The position numbers were made by a program, and so were the translations under genes. Below are positions 6,901 to 14,963 of a stretch of 31,948 nucleotides of DNA, piece after piece; the first letter of the stretch is position 1, and each line of letters opens with the position of its first letter. The notes under the pieces are model-generated. The model had not been told where the DNA came from. It did no database searches and worked only from the letters and a program-made list of their open reading frames with translations. This DNA is from a virus, in the IMG/VR virus record IMGVR_UViG_3300032356_000008, positions 1 to 31,948 of that record; one strand, given 5' to 3'.

Positions 6901-7663
6901 GGCATTCAACGTCGTCAATATACACCGTGCTTGTAGTTTGAAAATTATTGCCGTAAATATCAATACGGCTAATATCGCTATTAAATGCATAAAAAGGTCT
7001 AACTTCTGTGATATACGGAGTTAAAATTTCATTTACATCAACGCCATTTAAAACACCATTGTAAAATATAACTTTATCTATATACAAATTACTATTTCCA
7101 AATCCTATATTTGATTTTAAAAATCTTATTTTTTCTGTATTGTTGCCATAATTAAATGTATTATTACTATCAGTTTTGGTTGTTTTTAATGTGCCATCCT
7201 GATAAACTTTATATTGTGTTCCAGACCACTCAATGTTATATCTCCGCCAAACATTATCATCAGTTGAACTGTTATACGATATGTAATAGTTACTCCAGCT
7301 ACTGTTTAATTGAAAATTCCATTTACTTGCTAAAGAATGCGAGGGTAAATGTAAAGCAAAACAAAATCCTTGTCCACTATCTTGTTTACGTGCATAAATA
7401 AAATGCTCATTTGCCAGACCAGAAGGACAATAAACCCAAACAATTACTGAAAAATTTGGTAATGTTTTTAAAGTATCAATTAAACTTGAAGGTAAATCAA
7501 TATAATTACTACCAGAAGGATTTGTGATTGAATAACTTCCAAGTTTTGATTTTGCAGTAGTAAAAGGATTTCCTATTACAATTCCATTATGTCCATTTCC
7601 TGTTAAATCATTTGCGTTGTTTTCAAAAGAGTAAACTGCTACGCAATTTGCAGGCCAGCCCAT
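3923..7663 (-). CDS. Tail-tip/hub protein with N-terminal LamG-like and IPT/TIG-like domains
   Basis: The largest protein (1246 aa). Residues about 5-215 look like a concanavalin/LamG jelly roll (CVAVYSFENNANDLTGNGHN, later FSVIVWVYCPSG). Residues about 218-300 resemble an IPT/TIG domain (ITEVRPFYAF...IDIYGNNF...VYIDDVECPEV). From about 540 on, a stretch like the phage tail hub follows (KIFEYILASCDI...QIVFDEITKLCEASGDIEVV...GKLNIKSR). The C-terminus is a long beta-rich region ending INIQSEENNVKITGRTQRLSDY. Hubs close the tail tube, and LamG domains bind glycans, so the protein probably combines tail closure and receptor binding. The N-terminal position of the lectin part is unusual. The RBS is GGAGGGAAAA. 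Confidence 0.7.
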   Translation of the reverse strand: MGWPANCVAVYSFENNANDLTGNGHNGIVIGNPFTTAKSKLGSYSITNPSGSNYIDLPSSLIDTLKTLPNFSVIVWVYCPSGLANEHFIYARKQDSGQGFCFALHLPSHSLASKWNFQLNSSWSNYYISYNSSTDDNVWRRYNIEWSGTQYKVYQDGTLKTTKTDSNNTFNYGNNTEKIRFLKSNIGFGNSNLYIDKVIFYNGVLNGVDVNEILTPYITEVRPFYAFNSDISRIDIYGNNFQTTSTVYIDDVECPEVYYYNSNHISVVKPILGTSGFVSIKVVNSQEAQATKQNALLILDNPANEKFIKSEIFIEKENLCLNATIKKNGSTTVTAVNDGKKYHYDLETETNNFIELVTNDYIEIDFGQNKSVKKINIYYFPKSGTYYGTTTYTGTKVKIEYYNNGYSLLNFKDFNSFINLTENNFTDEGQYFSNTGILQIYDRTGVTASKIKITALENIAITEVEISNLYILEPISLNLKEENKESNNYSGLITTTTLFDSDYSLYKNLTYGQKVYYYLFNNAEIRYSGLCKIKSAEIDVETRILTLIFNDFFDDTKYNILKNNIYYATYDYNKIFEYILASCDIHRDLYELNMSGSITYFPEKQIVFDEITKLCEASGDIEVVKINGKLNIKSRTQETPSYANINNGVLVSGPNIPVLRRNGNYFDDFDFITSPTSGYDLIAPLSGFSEAETYYNLFSDFRENRILNIVNGTFVAKTAPNYYKLKLEYLNNKRGEIELNSFKVAQGKYLSHRKYICMQYVVSSGQGTSKTIYNTIKMYNKNNSTSYVDTISVDTSAGRVKIVYYLRITPGYLYIYDIRRAIIPEIGQGSNEYLGQIGLLGGGLFSLSIKTAATTSETLYIEGIGTSGYYSRSLVFSANTTDCLKYIQFLLGYFQTKYGAVNFAPYMLTLYSKSENDSVPVRIGNNQLLNNVGNTTKIYFVIKNRLQSATFDYSEYYNYFYNVVTNWDYLMLDENSYIYYLKGVEDDIEKGNINVLPKTLKYLKSVDNISDNYIQNKLYITKYNYKDGDAETIYDDTETHIITSNVYEVNIETESVRGTSYTPTLYIKVVISGNTYEFTYENSKTQYNNSTMQCYILFWLQGLGGKVVITPYGSVTNEVQKIKITAKLVKEKDNETKIKDFDDSQKTYGVIEKKINNAKIVQETQIQRIIKKYQRFLNLPVEFLSQEAETDLQTLNYELSKYIIIKDAFLERDITIKPESYEIDINIQSEENNVKITGRTQRLSDY

Positions 7664-7665
7664 TT

Positions 7666-7917
7666 TTATTTTCCCTCCTCAATAACAACTACTTCCTCTT
7701 TTTCTATCTTTATTTTTTTTTCTTTTAAATAATTTTTTAGGTTCTTTAAATCTTTATTTTTTGTTTCATCTACAAAAGCTGTTATTATTGCTACGTCCCC
7801 GTCATAATCAATTGTCGTTGAGTCCGTTAAATTATAAAAATTATCGTTATCAAAATCTGGTTCAAGCCCGCCTGCTTTATTACGTTTTGCTTTTACTTTT
7901 ATAACAATTTTTTTCAC
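7666..7917 (-). CDS. Hypothetical tail-region protein, 83 aa (GTG start)
   Basis: The start is GTG after GTGAGGTAAAAAA. The protein is MKKIVIKVKAKRNKAGGLEP..., small and charged, ending KIKIEKEEVVVIEEGK. It is flanked tightly by the tape measure and tail-tip genes, where minor tail proteins normally lie. No family is recognised. The end of the gene supplies the RBS of the tail-tip gene. Confidence 0.65.
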   Translation of the reverse strand: MKKIVIKVKAKRNKAGGLEPDFDNDNFYNLTDSTTIDYDGDVAIITAFVDETKNKDLKNLKNYLKEKKIKIEKEEVVVIEEGK

Positions 7918-7926
7918 TTTTTTACC

Positions 7927-9486
7927 TCACAGATTTTTTTTGATATACGGCGTAATTTGCTTTGCAATACGTTCAATTTGCGTTCTATCAAGTGTCCTGA
8001 CATCAAAAGCATTTATATTAAGATGTAAATTCATATTACTGCTTGTTTCGTTGTTTACGTTTGCACCAGCGGGGATTACCGTTTCTCCTTCGTGTAAAAT
8101 ATAATTGCCTGTTCGTGGCACTGTTCCGCCTGTCTGGAACGCCCCTTTTGTTGCGCCAAATAACGAACCGATACTCATCCCAAACAATGACCCTGTCCCG
8201 CCTGTTACTAAATTAAGCAATTGAAAAAAAACCGCTCTGGCTATTATTTCTGCAACCATTTTTATCAGCATATCCCGGAACCCTTGATATATTTGCGTGA
8301 ATACATCTTTTAGTGTGTCGCTTGTAAATTGCCCACTTTCAATTACACTTTTAAATGCTCTATCAAAAGCGTTTGCTAAATCATTTTGCATCCCTTCCCC
8401 AATTTTTTTAACAAACTGCTCAGTTTCGGATAATTCTTCTTTTACTTCTTTTTTTTCTTTTTTCGTTTCTTTTTTTAATGTCTCAAATGCTTTGTTCCCG
8501 ATTTCAACGTTTGCTTTTTCTGTCTGCTTAAATAATCTTTCATATGCTTTTTTGCTATCTTCAACTATGCCTTGCATTTCTTTACTTATTTCTTTCCCTT
8601 TATCTGTCCAAACTTCTTTTGCGCCTTTGATACCGTTCGTAAGTAAGCCAATAAACGCCCCTAACCCTCGCTCAACTTCTAAAAATGCAATTTTTAGAGT
8701 TCTCAATGTCACATTTATTGCCGTTAATACTGTTACAAGTGGAAACATTGCAGCTTTTAATAAAAAAGTAATTGTAGGTGCTACTTTCTCGCCAATTATT
8801 CCTGTCAATTCATTCCATGCATCTTTTAATTCAGATGTTTTGGCCGTTATTGTCTCGTCCTTTTGCGCCAGTCCGTCAAAATGTTTCCCAAGATTTAATA
8901 TAACTTCGCCCGTCGTTTTTCCTTCTGTTGCAAGTTTACCAAATTCACGCCGTAATATTAACATACCCCTTTCAGGACTTGCCAAGGCCATATTAAAAAT
9001 TGACATTACTTCGTTTAAATCTTTTCCTGTTCCTGTTGCTGTGTCCATTGCAACTTTCAACAGGCGCATCCCGTCAGTTACATTTCCTGTTATTTTTATT
9101 GCCTTGTTATAAGTGTCAAAAAGTTCATCTCGTGTCCATTTTGTCCCTTGTCTCAACGATTTAATTTGATTGTCAATTGCGTCTTTGTTTTTGTCGTAAG
9201 ATATACTCAATCCTTCCAGTGTCGCTTTTAATTGCCTTTGCCTCACAATCTCTTCATCGTATTGTTTTATTGCGCTTTTCAATATTGTTGTCAACGTCAG
9301 ATAAGTTGTTATTACTCCGCCATATTTTTTTATCAACCCTTCTAACGCCGTTGTATTTTCTTTTGCATTTTTACTTTGTGTGTTCAGCTCGTTTGCTGTT
9401 TTTTGCAATTGTGCATTTACAATTTCAAGTTTCCCTGTCTGCGCATCAACCTTTACAACTATCTTTAATTCTTGCGTTTCTGCCAT
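7927..9486 (-). CDS. Tape measure protein
   Basis: A 519-aa protein with the tape-measure layout. The N-terminus is a charged coiled coil (residues 10-60). The middle is long-helical with GTGKDLNEVMSIFNMALASPERGML and hydrophobic segments (about 225-285, TFLLKAAMFPLVTVLTAINV). A K/E-rich coiled coil follows (about 335-365). The C-terminus is glycine-rich with GGTVPRTGNYILHEGETVIP, a motif shared by many tail length proteins. At roughly 1.5 angstrom per residue the tail would be about 80 nm, short for a siphovirus. The start overlaps the previous stop by one base (TAATG). Confidence 0.85.
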   Translation of the reverse strand: MAETQELKIVVKVDAQTGKLEIVNAQLQKTANELNTQSKNAKENTTALEGLIKKYGGVITTYLTLTTILKSAIKQYDEEIVRQRQLKATLEGLSISYDKNKDAIDNQIKSLRQGTKWTRDELFDTYNKAIKITGNVTDGMRLLKVAMDTATGTGKDLNEVMSIFNMALASPERGMLILRREFGKLATEGKTTGEVILNLGKHFDGLAQKDETITAKTSELKDAWNELTGIIGEKVAPTITFLLKAAMFPLVTVLTAINVTLRTLKIAFLEVERGLGAFIGLLTNGIKGAKEVWTDKGKEISKEMQGIVEDSKKAYERLFKQTEKANVEIGNKAFETLKKETKKEKKEVKEELSETEQFVKKIGEGMQNDLANAFDRAFKSVIESGQFTSDTLKDVFTQIYQGFRDMLIKMVAEIIARAVFFQLLNLVTGGTGSLFGMSIGSLFGATKGAFQTGGTVPRTGNYILHEGETVIPAGANVNNETSSNMNLHLNINAFDVRTLDRTQIERIAKQITPYIKKNL

Positions 9487-9659
9487 TATTCTAACACCTC
9501 AATTTTTGCAGTTTTTAACAACGCTTCAAATTCTTTTTTCCCTCGTGATTTACTATTTTTTATACAATATATATAATATTCCCTTATTTTATCAGGGTTT
9601 TTGGTCTTGATTGCTTCGTTAAGTAAGACAATAGCTTTCTCAATGTCTTTTTTAATCAT
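9486..9659 (-). CDS. Small protein in the tail assembly chaperone slot, 57 aa
   Basis: The ATG after AAAGGAGTAAAAAAG opens MIKKDIEKAIVLLNEAIKTK and ends FEALLKTAKIEVLE. It occupies the whole interval between tail tube and tape measure genes, where tail assembly chaperones are encoded. It is much shorter than usual chaperones. A run GGGAAAAAAG is present, but its phase does not fit a classic -1 slippery heptamer and there is no downstream frame to enter. Chaperone function is inferred from position only. Confidence 0.6.
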   Translation of the reverse strand: MIKKDIEKAIVLLNEAIKTKNPDKIREYYIYCIKNSKSRGKKEFEALLKTAKIEVLE

Positions 9660-9688
9660 CTTTTTTACTCCTTTTATTTTTTTAAAAA

Positions 9689-10651
9689 TTAATATGCTGT
9701 TGTTGTATTAACAAGTGTTAATGTAACACTCTTGCTGTCTGATATTGAGTAAAAATTATCAAAATTAACAGTCGCACCAAGAAGCCCATTGAGGTCGCCA
9801 AACGGATACGCTGTATATTTTACGTTTTTTAAAGATATATCAAGTTTGTGTTTATACGTGCTTTCAATTGTCGCACCCTCAACTATAATTTGTATTGTCG
9901 TGCTTGTCCCTTCAAGAAATTTTGCTCGCTCTGTTTCGTTCTCAAAATAAACATTCATTGACCCTGTCGCTGTAAATTTTCCAACTGTTAATATTTCGTT
10001 CACGTCTTGCGACAAATTTAAAACCCTTTGCGTAATTGTTCCGTTGTCAATCATAACATTCCATTCCGCAACTGATGTTGTATTTGATGTCCCTGCAATT
10101 TTTATTGTTGTCTGATAAAATAAAAATGGATTTAATTCTGCCCAAGTCGGTGTTAATGAGCCTGTGTAATCTGCTTCTGTCCTAAAAAGTATATCTGCAT
10201 CAAGTGACACAATATTGTCAGCCGTGCCTTTCATTGAGACAGATTTGACAACGCATAGATTATATGATTTTTTTGAAAGCCCTCTATCAAAATAAAAAGA
10301 CAACGACGGATTTGTTATAGTTGAGTTGTCTTTTTCAAAAATATGCTGATACGCAGACGTTCCACCTTGCTGTGTGCTTGTCACTTTGCCAAAAAGTGAC
10401 AAAAACAAAAGTCCACAGTTTGAGCTGTTAACATTTACGCCTGTTATTTTTCCAGTTCCTTCTTTTGTGCCTGCATAAGAAGGATAACGCTCAAAAATTC
10501 CTCGTAACAAATCATCTGCAATTAAATTTAATTTATAATCAAATTCAGTGCCTTTGCCAACAGGTAAATATAGCGTTGGCGTTGCAAGTGTGCCTCGTGT
10601 CGTTTCCTTTCCCAAAGCTACATATTTTTGTTCAGTTGCGTAATAAGTCAT
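9689..10651 (-). CDS. Major tail tube protein
   Basis: A protein of about 320 aa. The N-terminus TYYATEQKYVALGKETTRGTLATPTLYLPV is the form usual for phage tail tube proteins (x-GKE-x-x-G-T). It is followed by alternating beta strands (LSFYFDRGLSKKSYNL, VSLDADILFR) and an immunoglobulin-like C-terminal part. I chose the second ATG, 8 nt after AAGGAGG. The first ATG, two codons earlier, is only 2 nt from the RBS. It directly precedes the chaperone slot and tape measure gene. It overlaps the end of the small gene upstream. Confidence 0.75.
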   Translation of the reverse strand: MTYYATEQKYVALGKETTRGTLATPTLYLPVGKGTEFDYKLNLIADDLLRGIFERYPSYAGTKEGTGKITGVNVNSSNCGLLFLSLFGKVTSTQQGGTSAYQHIFEKDNSTITNPSLSFYFDRGLSKKSYNLCVVKSVSMKGTADNIVSLDADILFRTEADYTGSLTPTWAELNPFLFYQTTIKIAGTSNTTSVAEWNVMIDNGTITQRVLNLSQDVNEILTVGKFTATGSMNVYFENETERAKFLEGTSTTIQIIVEGATIESTYKHKLDISLKNVKYTAYPFGDLNGLLGATVNFDNFYSISDSKSVTLTLVNTTTAY

Positions 10652-10820
10652 TTTCATTACCTCCTTGTTTTATATTTTTATTTTCTGGTATATCTTCTGT
10701 GTATAATTTAAAAATATCTGTTTTCAAAATACTTCCTGCATTAACTTTTATTATTTCCGTCTCTGTTATAATTACAAAATCCTTTTTTGCCAAAATTACT
10801 TGATTATTATTTTGTATCAT
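10632..10820 (-). CDS. Hypothetical tail-region protein, 62 aa
   Basis: It starts in an ATGA overlap with the preceding gene and ends inside the start of the tail tube gene. The protein is MIQNNNQVILAKKDFVIITE..., beta-rich at first and asparagine-rich at the end. No family is recognised. Tight coupling on both sides argues it is translated. Small neck-to-tail proteins are common here. Confidence 0.6.
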   Translation of the reverse strand: MIQNNNQVILAKKDFVIITETEIIKVNAGSILKTDIFKLYTEDIPENKNIKQGGNENDLLRN

Positions 10821-11287
10821 CTTGAGTCCGCCTTTGAAGTAAATCTAACATCAACTGTTATTTCAGCAGCTCGGTAAGGATATGTTTCAAAAATATATCG
10901 TGTGCTTACAAACGATATTTTAATCCCTTCTGATTGCTTTAAATTGTCTAAAACTGTTGATGAATTCAACACATTTTTAACTTTTGCAACAAAATCTAAA
11001 ATGCCTATTTCGCTTTCTTCCTCGCCTGTTATCTGCGTATCTATCCCGTAAACTTCCAGCCAACAAGTTATTGTAAGTCGAAATGTTATATCATAATAGT
11101 TTGGGATAGCATAATTATTTTCTGTTTCACTTATCGGCTCAATAATAATACACGGTAATAACGGTATATCTTCTCTAACTCCCTGCAAAATTTCTTTGAC
11201 AAATGATAAACTTCCGGCACGTTCTTCTTTCGCAGCTGTTAATGCCTCATAAATTGTTTGCCAGATATCTTTTGTTTTTGTTGCCAT
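10817..11287 (-). CDS. Probable tail terminator / neck protein, 156 aa
   Basis: The architecture fits tail terminator proteins. An N-terminal helix pair (DIWQTIYEALTAAKEERAG) is followed by LLPCIIIEP, a run of strands (DITFRLTITCWLEVYG), a helix with FVAKVKNVLN, and a final strand AAEITVDVRFTSK. Terminators cap the tail tube and join it to the head. The position after the virion morphogenesis gene and before the tube gene agrees. The assignment is by architecture and context, without a strong signature. Confidence 0.5.
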   Translation of the reverse strand: MATKTKDIWQTIYEALTAAKEERAGSLSFVKEILQGVREDIPLLPCIIIEPISETENNYAIPNYYDITFRLTITCWLEVYGIDTQITGEEESEIGILDFVAKVKNVLNSSTVLDNLKQSEGIKISFVSTRYIFETYPYRAAEITVDVRFTSKADSR

Positions 11288-11289
11288 TT

Positions 11290-11832
11290 TTAATCCTCTG
11301 TTTTATTTTCAAAGAACCATTTTTTAGCAATTTCAATTATTCTGTCTTTATGCTCTTCTCTGATAATCATAAACGGTCTGGCTGGTATCTTATGCCCGCC
11401 TTTTAGATTCATTGTATAACCACGCACTTTTGTTCCGTCTTTACGTTTAAACGGCGCTATTTCAACGCTATTCGGTTCGCTTACCCCGCCAAAATTAAGT
11501 TTACCGGCATACTTTACGTTTGTTGATACAACTGCATAATCTTCCCCTGTTTCGGGATAAATGCTTTGTCTCAATATTCCTTTATCTTGCAATTTTTTAA
11601 TGTTTCCAGTTTTATTCGGCGCACTTTGTCTATGCCTTCTGATAAATCTTGTTATCTTTGATAACGGTTCCCACTTTGCTTTGTCTGTTCCTTCCTCGTC
11701 AAAATTTTTCATTACATTTTTAAATAATTGTGTAGCAATCATTTTTAATGCTGGTCGTGGATTTTTCATTATATTCAACTGTTTTTCAACTCTACTTTTT
11801 ACCTCTGCAATATTGCTATTTATCTCAATCAT
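11290..11832 (-). CDS. Mu G-like virion morphogenesis (tail completion) protein
   Basis: A 180-aa protein fitting the phage virion morphogenesis family. It has KWEPLSKITRFIRRHR, then KGILRQSIYPETG, VVSTNVKYAGKLNFGG and KIPARPFMII near the C-terminus, in the usual order W-x-P-L...I-L-x-x-S...Y-A...P-A-R-P-F. The family includes Mu gpG and P2 gpS, which act at head-tail joining. It begins in an ATGA overlap with the connector gene, so it is translationally coupled. Confidence 0.8.
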   Translation of the reverse strand: MIEINSNIAEVKSRVEKQLNIMKNPRPALKMIATQLFKNVMKNFDEEGTDKAKWEPLSKITRFIRRHRQSAPNKTGNIKKLQDKGILRQSIYPETGEDYAVVSTNVKYAGKLNFGGVSEPNSVEIAPFKRKDGTKVRGYTMNLKGGHKIPARPFMIIREEHKDRIIEIAKKWFFENKTED

Positions 11833-12326
11833 TTTTCACCCACTACTTTTTCATCAGCATAAGTTACATCATCAACAGTCCAAGTGCTTGTGTCGGCAAT
11901 TTTAAATATACGTTTTGTGTTTTCTGTTGTAATTTGTGCTTTATATCTTCTGTCGCCGCATGTTGGACTTATTAATTTACCAGTTGTATCTACAAGTTTA
12001 ACCTCGTTTTTATCAATCTTATCTAAAACATCGTCAACGTGTTTTTGCCATTTTTCATACGCAACGCTTCCGCCAGATTTTGGCGATTCATTTGCATATA
12101 TATCACGTAATATACAATAACGAGTATAATTAACGCATAAATTAGATACAAGGGGAGCAGTTTTAAGCTGCTCCCGTGTGTATCCGATTTTAATCAAACG
12201 GGTTTCTATATAATTTTCGGCTTCGGCAATTGAAACATCAATGTCGGCATCTAACCAACCTGCTCGTGTTAGCGGGACATTAATCGTCTTACCTTTCACA
12301 TCATTAACCGTTATATAGTTTCCCAT
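11829..12326 (-). CDS. DUF1320/Mu gp36-like head-tail connector
   Basis: A 165-aa protein. The N-terminal half is helical (IDVSIAEAENYIETRLIKIG, NLCVNYTRYCILRDIY), with a W-Q-K-H-V-D-D-V-L helix and then a short beta region, as in DUF1320-type connectors that sit below the portal. It lies between the capsid gene and the G-like protein, exactly as in the Mu head module. The C-terminal extension (about 50 aa, VKLVDTTGKLISPTCGDRRY onward) is longer than I expect. The RBS is CGAGGTAAAA at the end of the capsid gene. Confidence 0.6.
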   Translation of the reverse strand: MGNYITVNDVKGKTINVPLTRAGWLDADIDVSIAEAENYIETRLIKIGYTREQLKTAPLVSNLCVNYTRYCILRDIYANESPKSGGSVAYEKWQKHVDDVLDKIDKNEVKLVDTTGKLISPTCGDRRYKAQITTENTKRIFKIADTSTWTVDDVTYADEKVVGEK

Positions 12327-12332
12327 TATTTT

Positions 12333-13262
12333 TTACCTCGAGGTTAAAACGTTTGTAAATAAATAGCCAGCATAAGAATCAATAATTTTGCAATCGTATT
12401 TGTCGCTGATTCTTAACCAGTCGCTTCTTGTTGCATCTTCACGCCATCTTTCAACTAGCGGATAACCAGATTTTCTGAAAATATAGCCGAATGAAATCTG
12501 TTTCAAGCCCGGAGTTTTTGGAACGTAAAGAAGTGCTGCCGTGTTTGTCCAGATATCTGTCATGCTTTCTTCTTTGCCTTCTTGTGCCGCATCGTATGAA
12601 CCAACGCCAACTAACAGATTTTCAACTTCAAATACTTCTTTCAAAATGTCAACGCTTAACGTTCCGCCTTTTGTGTATTTGTAGTATTCAAGCAATATTG
12701 GATGTCTGCGAACTGTTAAGTAAACGTCTTGAGGCAAAACCAACGTGTTTGGCCGTTTTAGAACTGCTTTTCTGATTTTTTCCCGCGCAGTATCTAAATC
12801 AGCAAGAATATCAGCATCTGGGGCATCCCATTTTGTTGCTGGATTACCAGAATACCCTGTTGCATAGTTTCCTGCTGTCTGCACAATATTTGCAATTCTG
12901 CGTTCTAAATCTAATTTTAAGATGTCAGTCCCAATTTCTGTGCTGTCGGCATCGTATTTAATCGGGTCGTCTGCATTGTCTCTTACTTCGTCAATCAACT
13001 GCACTTCTGCCGCCCTTTCAGAAACGGAATAAGTAGGCGTTTTTTTTATGTTCCACTCTACTTGTTTTGCCCTTGTCCCTGGTGCTCTGTCAAGCGAGTA
13101 AGATTTTAAATTTTGTTTGTCGTAAACAAAATACTTGTCGCTGTCTTTTTTCACGTTGATGACCGGGAAAATTTTTTCGGCTATCAATTCTTCGTTTTTA
13201 TACGCAATTGAAACTTGCGTTAATGCCGCATCTATGTGAACATCTCTTGTTGTCGGTTGCAT
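12333..13262 (-). CDS. Major capsid protein
   Basis: A 309-aa protein. The N-terminal region VHIDAALTQVSIAYKNEELIAEKIFPVINVKKDSDKY and SERAAEVQLIDEVRDNADDP are typical of a siphophage major capsid family with the HK97 fold. Later IRKAVLKRPNTLVLPQDVYLTVRRHPI and the basic EVERWREDATRSDWLRISDKYDCKII-type ending match the A-domain and C-terminal strand order. It has its own strong RBS (AAAGGAGGAA) and follows the decoration gene, consistent with high expression. Confidence 0.8.
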   Translation of the reverse strand: MQPTTRDVHIDAALTQVSIAYKNEELIAEKIFPVINVKKDSDKYFVYDKQNLKSYSLDRAPGTRAKQVEWNIKKTPTYSVSERAAEVQLIDEVRDNADDPIKYDADSTEIGTDILKLDLERRIANIVQTAGNYATGYSGNPATKWDAPDADILADLDTAREKIRKAVLKRPNTLVLPQDVYLTVRRHPILLEYYKYTKGGTLSVDILKEVFEVENLLVGVGSYDAAQEGKEESMTDIWTNTAALLYVPKTPGLKQISFGYIFRKSGYPLVERWREDATRSDWLRISDKYDCKIIDSYAGYLFTNVLTSR

Positions 13263-13297
13263 AGTTAAATTCCTCCTTTTTTAAAATTTATTTTAAA

Positions 13298-13660
13298 TTA
13301 CATATAAAGCGGTCTAACAAGAACTTCAATAACAGAACCATCTGAACCTGCTTCAAGAGCAATGCCAAAAATGTTATGTTCTGTTGTTCTTGTAATTCCT
13401 TTCCCGTTTGCATTTGCAACAATTGAATCACCAATTGCCACGGTTCCGCCAGCAACAACTTTAACCGTCTCGCCGATTGCTATCGTTGCTGCTTCGCCTG
13501 ATTTTGGCTTGTTTTGTAAAGAACCAATTACAACTGCGTCCGCTGTCGCTAATACTGTATTCCCATTTGTATCTAACTTTGTTAGATAATACTGACTTGA
13601 GCTTAAATCAGCGCCAGCATTTAATGTTAATGTTCTGGAATTTACATTCATTTGACTCAT
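13298..13660 (-). CDS. Capsid decoration / stabilisation protein (DUF2190-like)
   Basis: A 120-aa, almost purely beta protein rich in A, G, V and T (VVAGGTVAIGDSIVANANGK, FGIALEAGSDGSVIEVLVRP). This is the pattern of DUF2190 and related trimeric head decoration proteins, which bind capsid three-fold sites. The RBS AGGAGGAATAAACG is strong. It is positioned directly before the major capsid gene, as in many siphophages. Confidence 0.7.
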   Translation of the reverse strand: MSQMNVNSRTLTLNAGADLSSSQYYLTKLDTNGNTVLATADAVVIGSLQNKPKSGEAATIAIGETVKVVAGGTVAIGDSIVANANGKGITRTTEHNIFGIALEAGSDGSVIEVLVRPLYM

Positions 13661-13679
13661 CGTTTATTCCTCCTTCTGC

Positions 13680-14963
13680 TTAATTTTCTTTGCCAAAAAG
13701 TTTTTTTGCCGCTTCAACAACGGCATCTCTCATTGAGAGTTTCCGAGTTTCAGCAATCTTTTTTGCCAACGTGGCAACATCAATATTGCTTACTTCTCTA
13801 CCGCCTGAAACTTCTGAAAACTTTTCAGCTAAGTTCTGTTTATCAGTGTCGTTTACTTCAATATTTTCGTTTTCTGCCTTAAAATTTTTTGAAAGTTCTG
13901 AAAAAATAACCATCTTACTATTAACAATTTCATTGATAAACTTATAAAACAAATCTGCGGCATTAAAATCACTTTCGCCAAACTTTATAACTTTATCTTC
14001 ACTTAAAAATAACTCTGTAAATTTGTTAATATATTCATCAAATTTCGGCAGTAAAATCCCTCTGTTTTTAGTTTTCAATTCGTTAATTTTTTCTTTAATC
14101 TTTTCCTGTTCTAACTTTTTAATCTTTTCTTTTAATTCAATAACTTTTTTGTCTTTTTCACTTGCTGATATATCTTTTTTAGTTGCTGTGCTTGTTCCGT
14201 GATACCATACCCACCCGCATAGTTTTTCTGGCGTGTCTGTTTTTCCACTTACAGATGATATACATTTATCCCACCAATATTTTGGCGGCTTTTTGTCTTC
14301 AGGCCACGGGAAACCAACTACATCTTTTTTTTTGCTTAATTCTTTGCCTAATCCCCAGTTTTTATATTCTGGATTATTCTCAATTTCTTTTATGCCGTTA
14401 TCGTCAGGTATTACTATATCAACTTTATCTTGTTTATTTGCTTCTGCTTCTCCTTCTCCTTTTTTGTTTTTCCTTACATATTTTATTATATCTTTTAGTT
14501 TTTTAATTTCTTCAGGTTTCAATTCTGCTTTTTTCTTTGCAAACACAAGTTCGGCGTATTCGTCTGTTATCTCATCGTCGCTTATCTCGTCCTCAACAAT
14601 ATCTTTGTCTTTTTCCTTTTCACCTTCTTTTGCTACTTCAACCGGAACGCACTTATTTAATTTTTCGTCCCATTTATACCCTTTCGGACATATAATTTGT
14701 TCAGGCGTTGTTTTATCGTCCTGTTTTTCCTGTAATTTTACGCAACCCCCTTTTGCTTCATCCCATTTATACCCTTCCGGGCATTCAATCTTGTCTGCTT
14801 TGTCTTGTTCCTCTTGCATCTTCGCATACTTTACATCTGTTATAATCTTTGCTAATTCGTCTACTGTTAATGATTCTTTTTTGTTTTCTTCCATAAATTT
14901 TTTTACTGCTTCTACACAGCAAGGTAAACTAATTTCAACTTCTTTTAATGTCCATTTTTCCAT
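13680..14963 (-). CDS. Nested in-frame scaffold protein (Mu gpZ-like), 427 aa
   Basis: Inside the protease gene, codon 207 is an ATG (MEKWTLKEVE) preceded by AAGGAGG at 8-nt spacing (about 14972-14978), as good an RBS as for any gene here. Translation from it would give the scaffold region without the protease domain. Mu makes gpZ in the same way from gene I. The arrangement lets more scaffold than protease be made. Confidence 0.7.
   Translation of the reverse strand: MEKWTLKEVEISLPCCVEAVKKFMEENKKESLTVDELAKIITDVKYAKMQEEQDKADKIECPEGYKWDEAKGGCVKLQEKQDDKTTPEQIICPKGYKWDEKLNKCVPVEVAKEGEKEKDKDIVEDEISDDEITDEYAELVFAKKKAELKPEEIKKLKDIIKYVRKNKKGEGEAEANKQDKVDIVIPDDNGIKEIENNPEYKNWGLGKELSKKKDVVGFPWPEDKKPPKYWWDKCISSVSGKTDTPEKLCGWVWYHGTSTATKKDISASEKDKKVIELKEKIKKLEQEKIKEKINELKTKNRGILLPKFDEYINKFTELFLSEDKVIKFGESDFNAADLFYKFINEIVNSKMVIFSELSKNFKAENENIEVNDTDKQNLAEKFSEVSGGREVSNIDVATLAKKIAETRKLSMRDAVVEAAKKLFGKEN

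Noticed and set aside
8297-9112. Long plus-strand ORF (271 codons) opposite the tape measure gene, and a 305-codon one opposite the protease-scaffold gene (14233-15150)
   Set aside because: Both lie entirely antisense to strong minus-strand genes, have no RBS and show serine/phenylalanine-rich shadow composition from the complementary lysine/glutamate codons.
9486-9659. Programmed -1 frameshift in the chaperone-slot gene at GGGAAAAAAG
   Set aside because: The phase is GGG AAA AAA, not X-XXY-YYZ, and there is no downstream overlapping frame before the tape measure gene.
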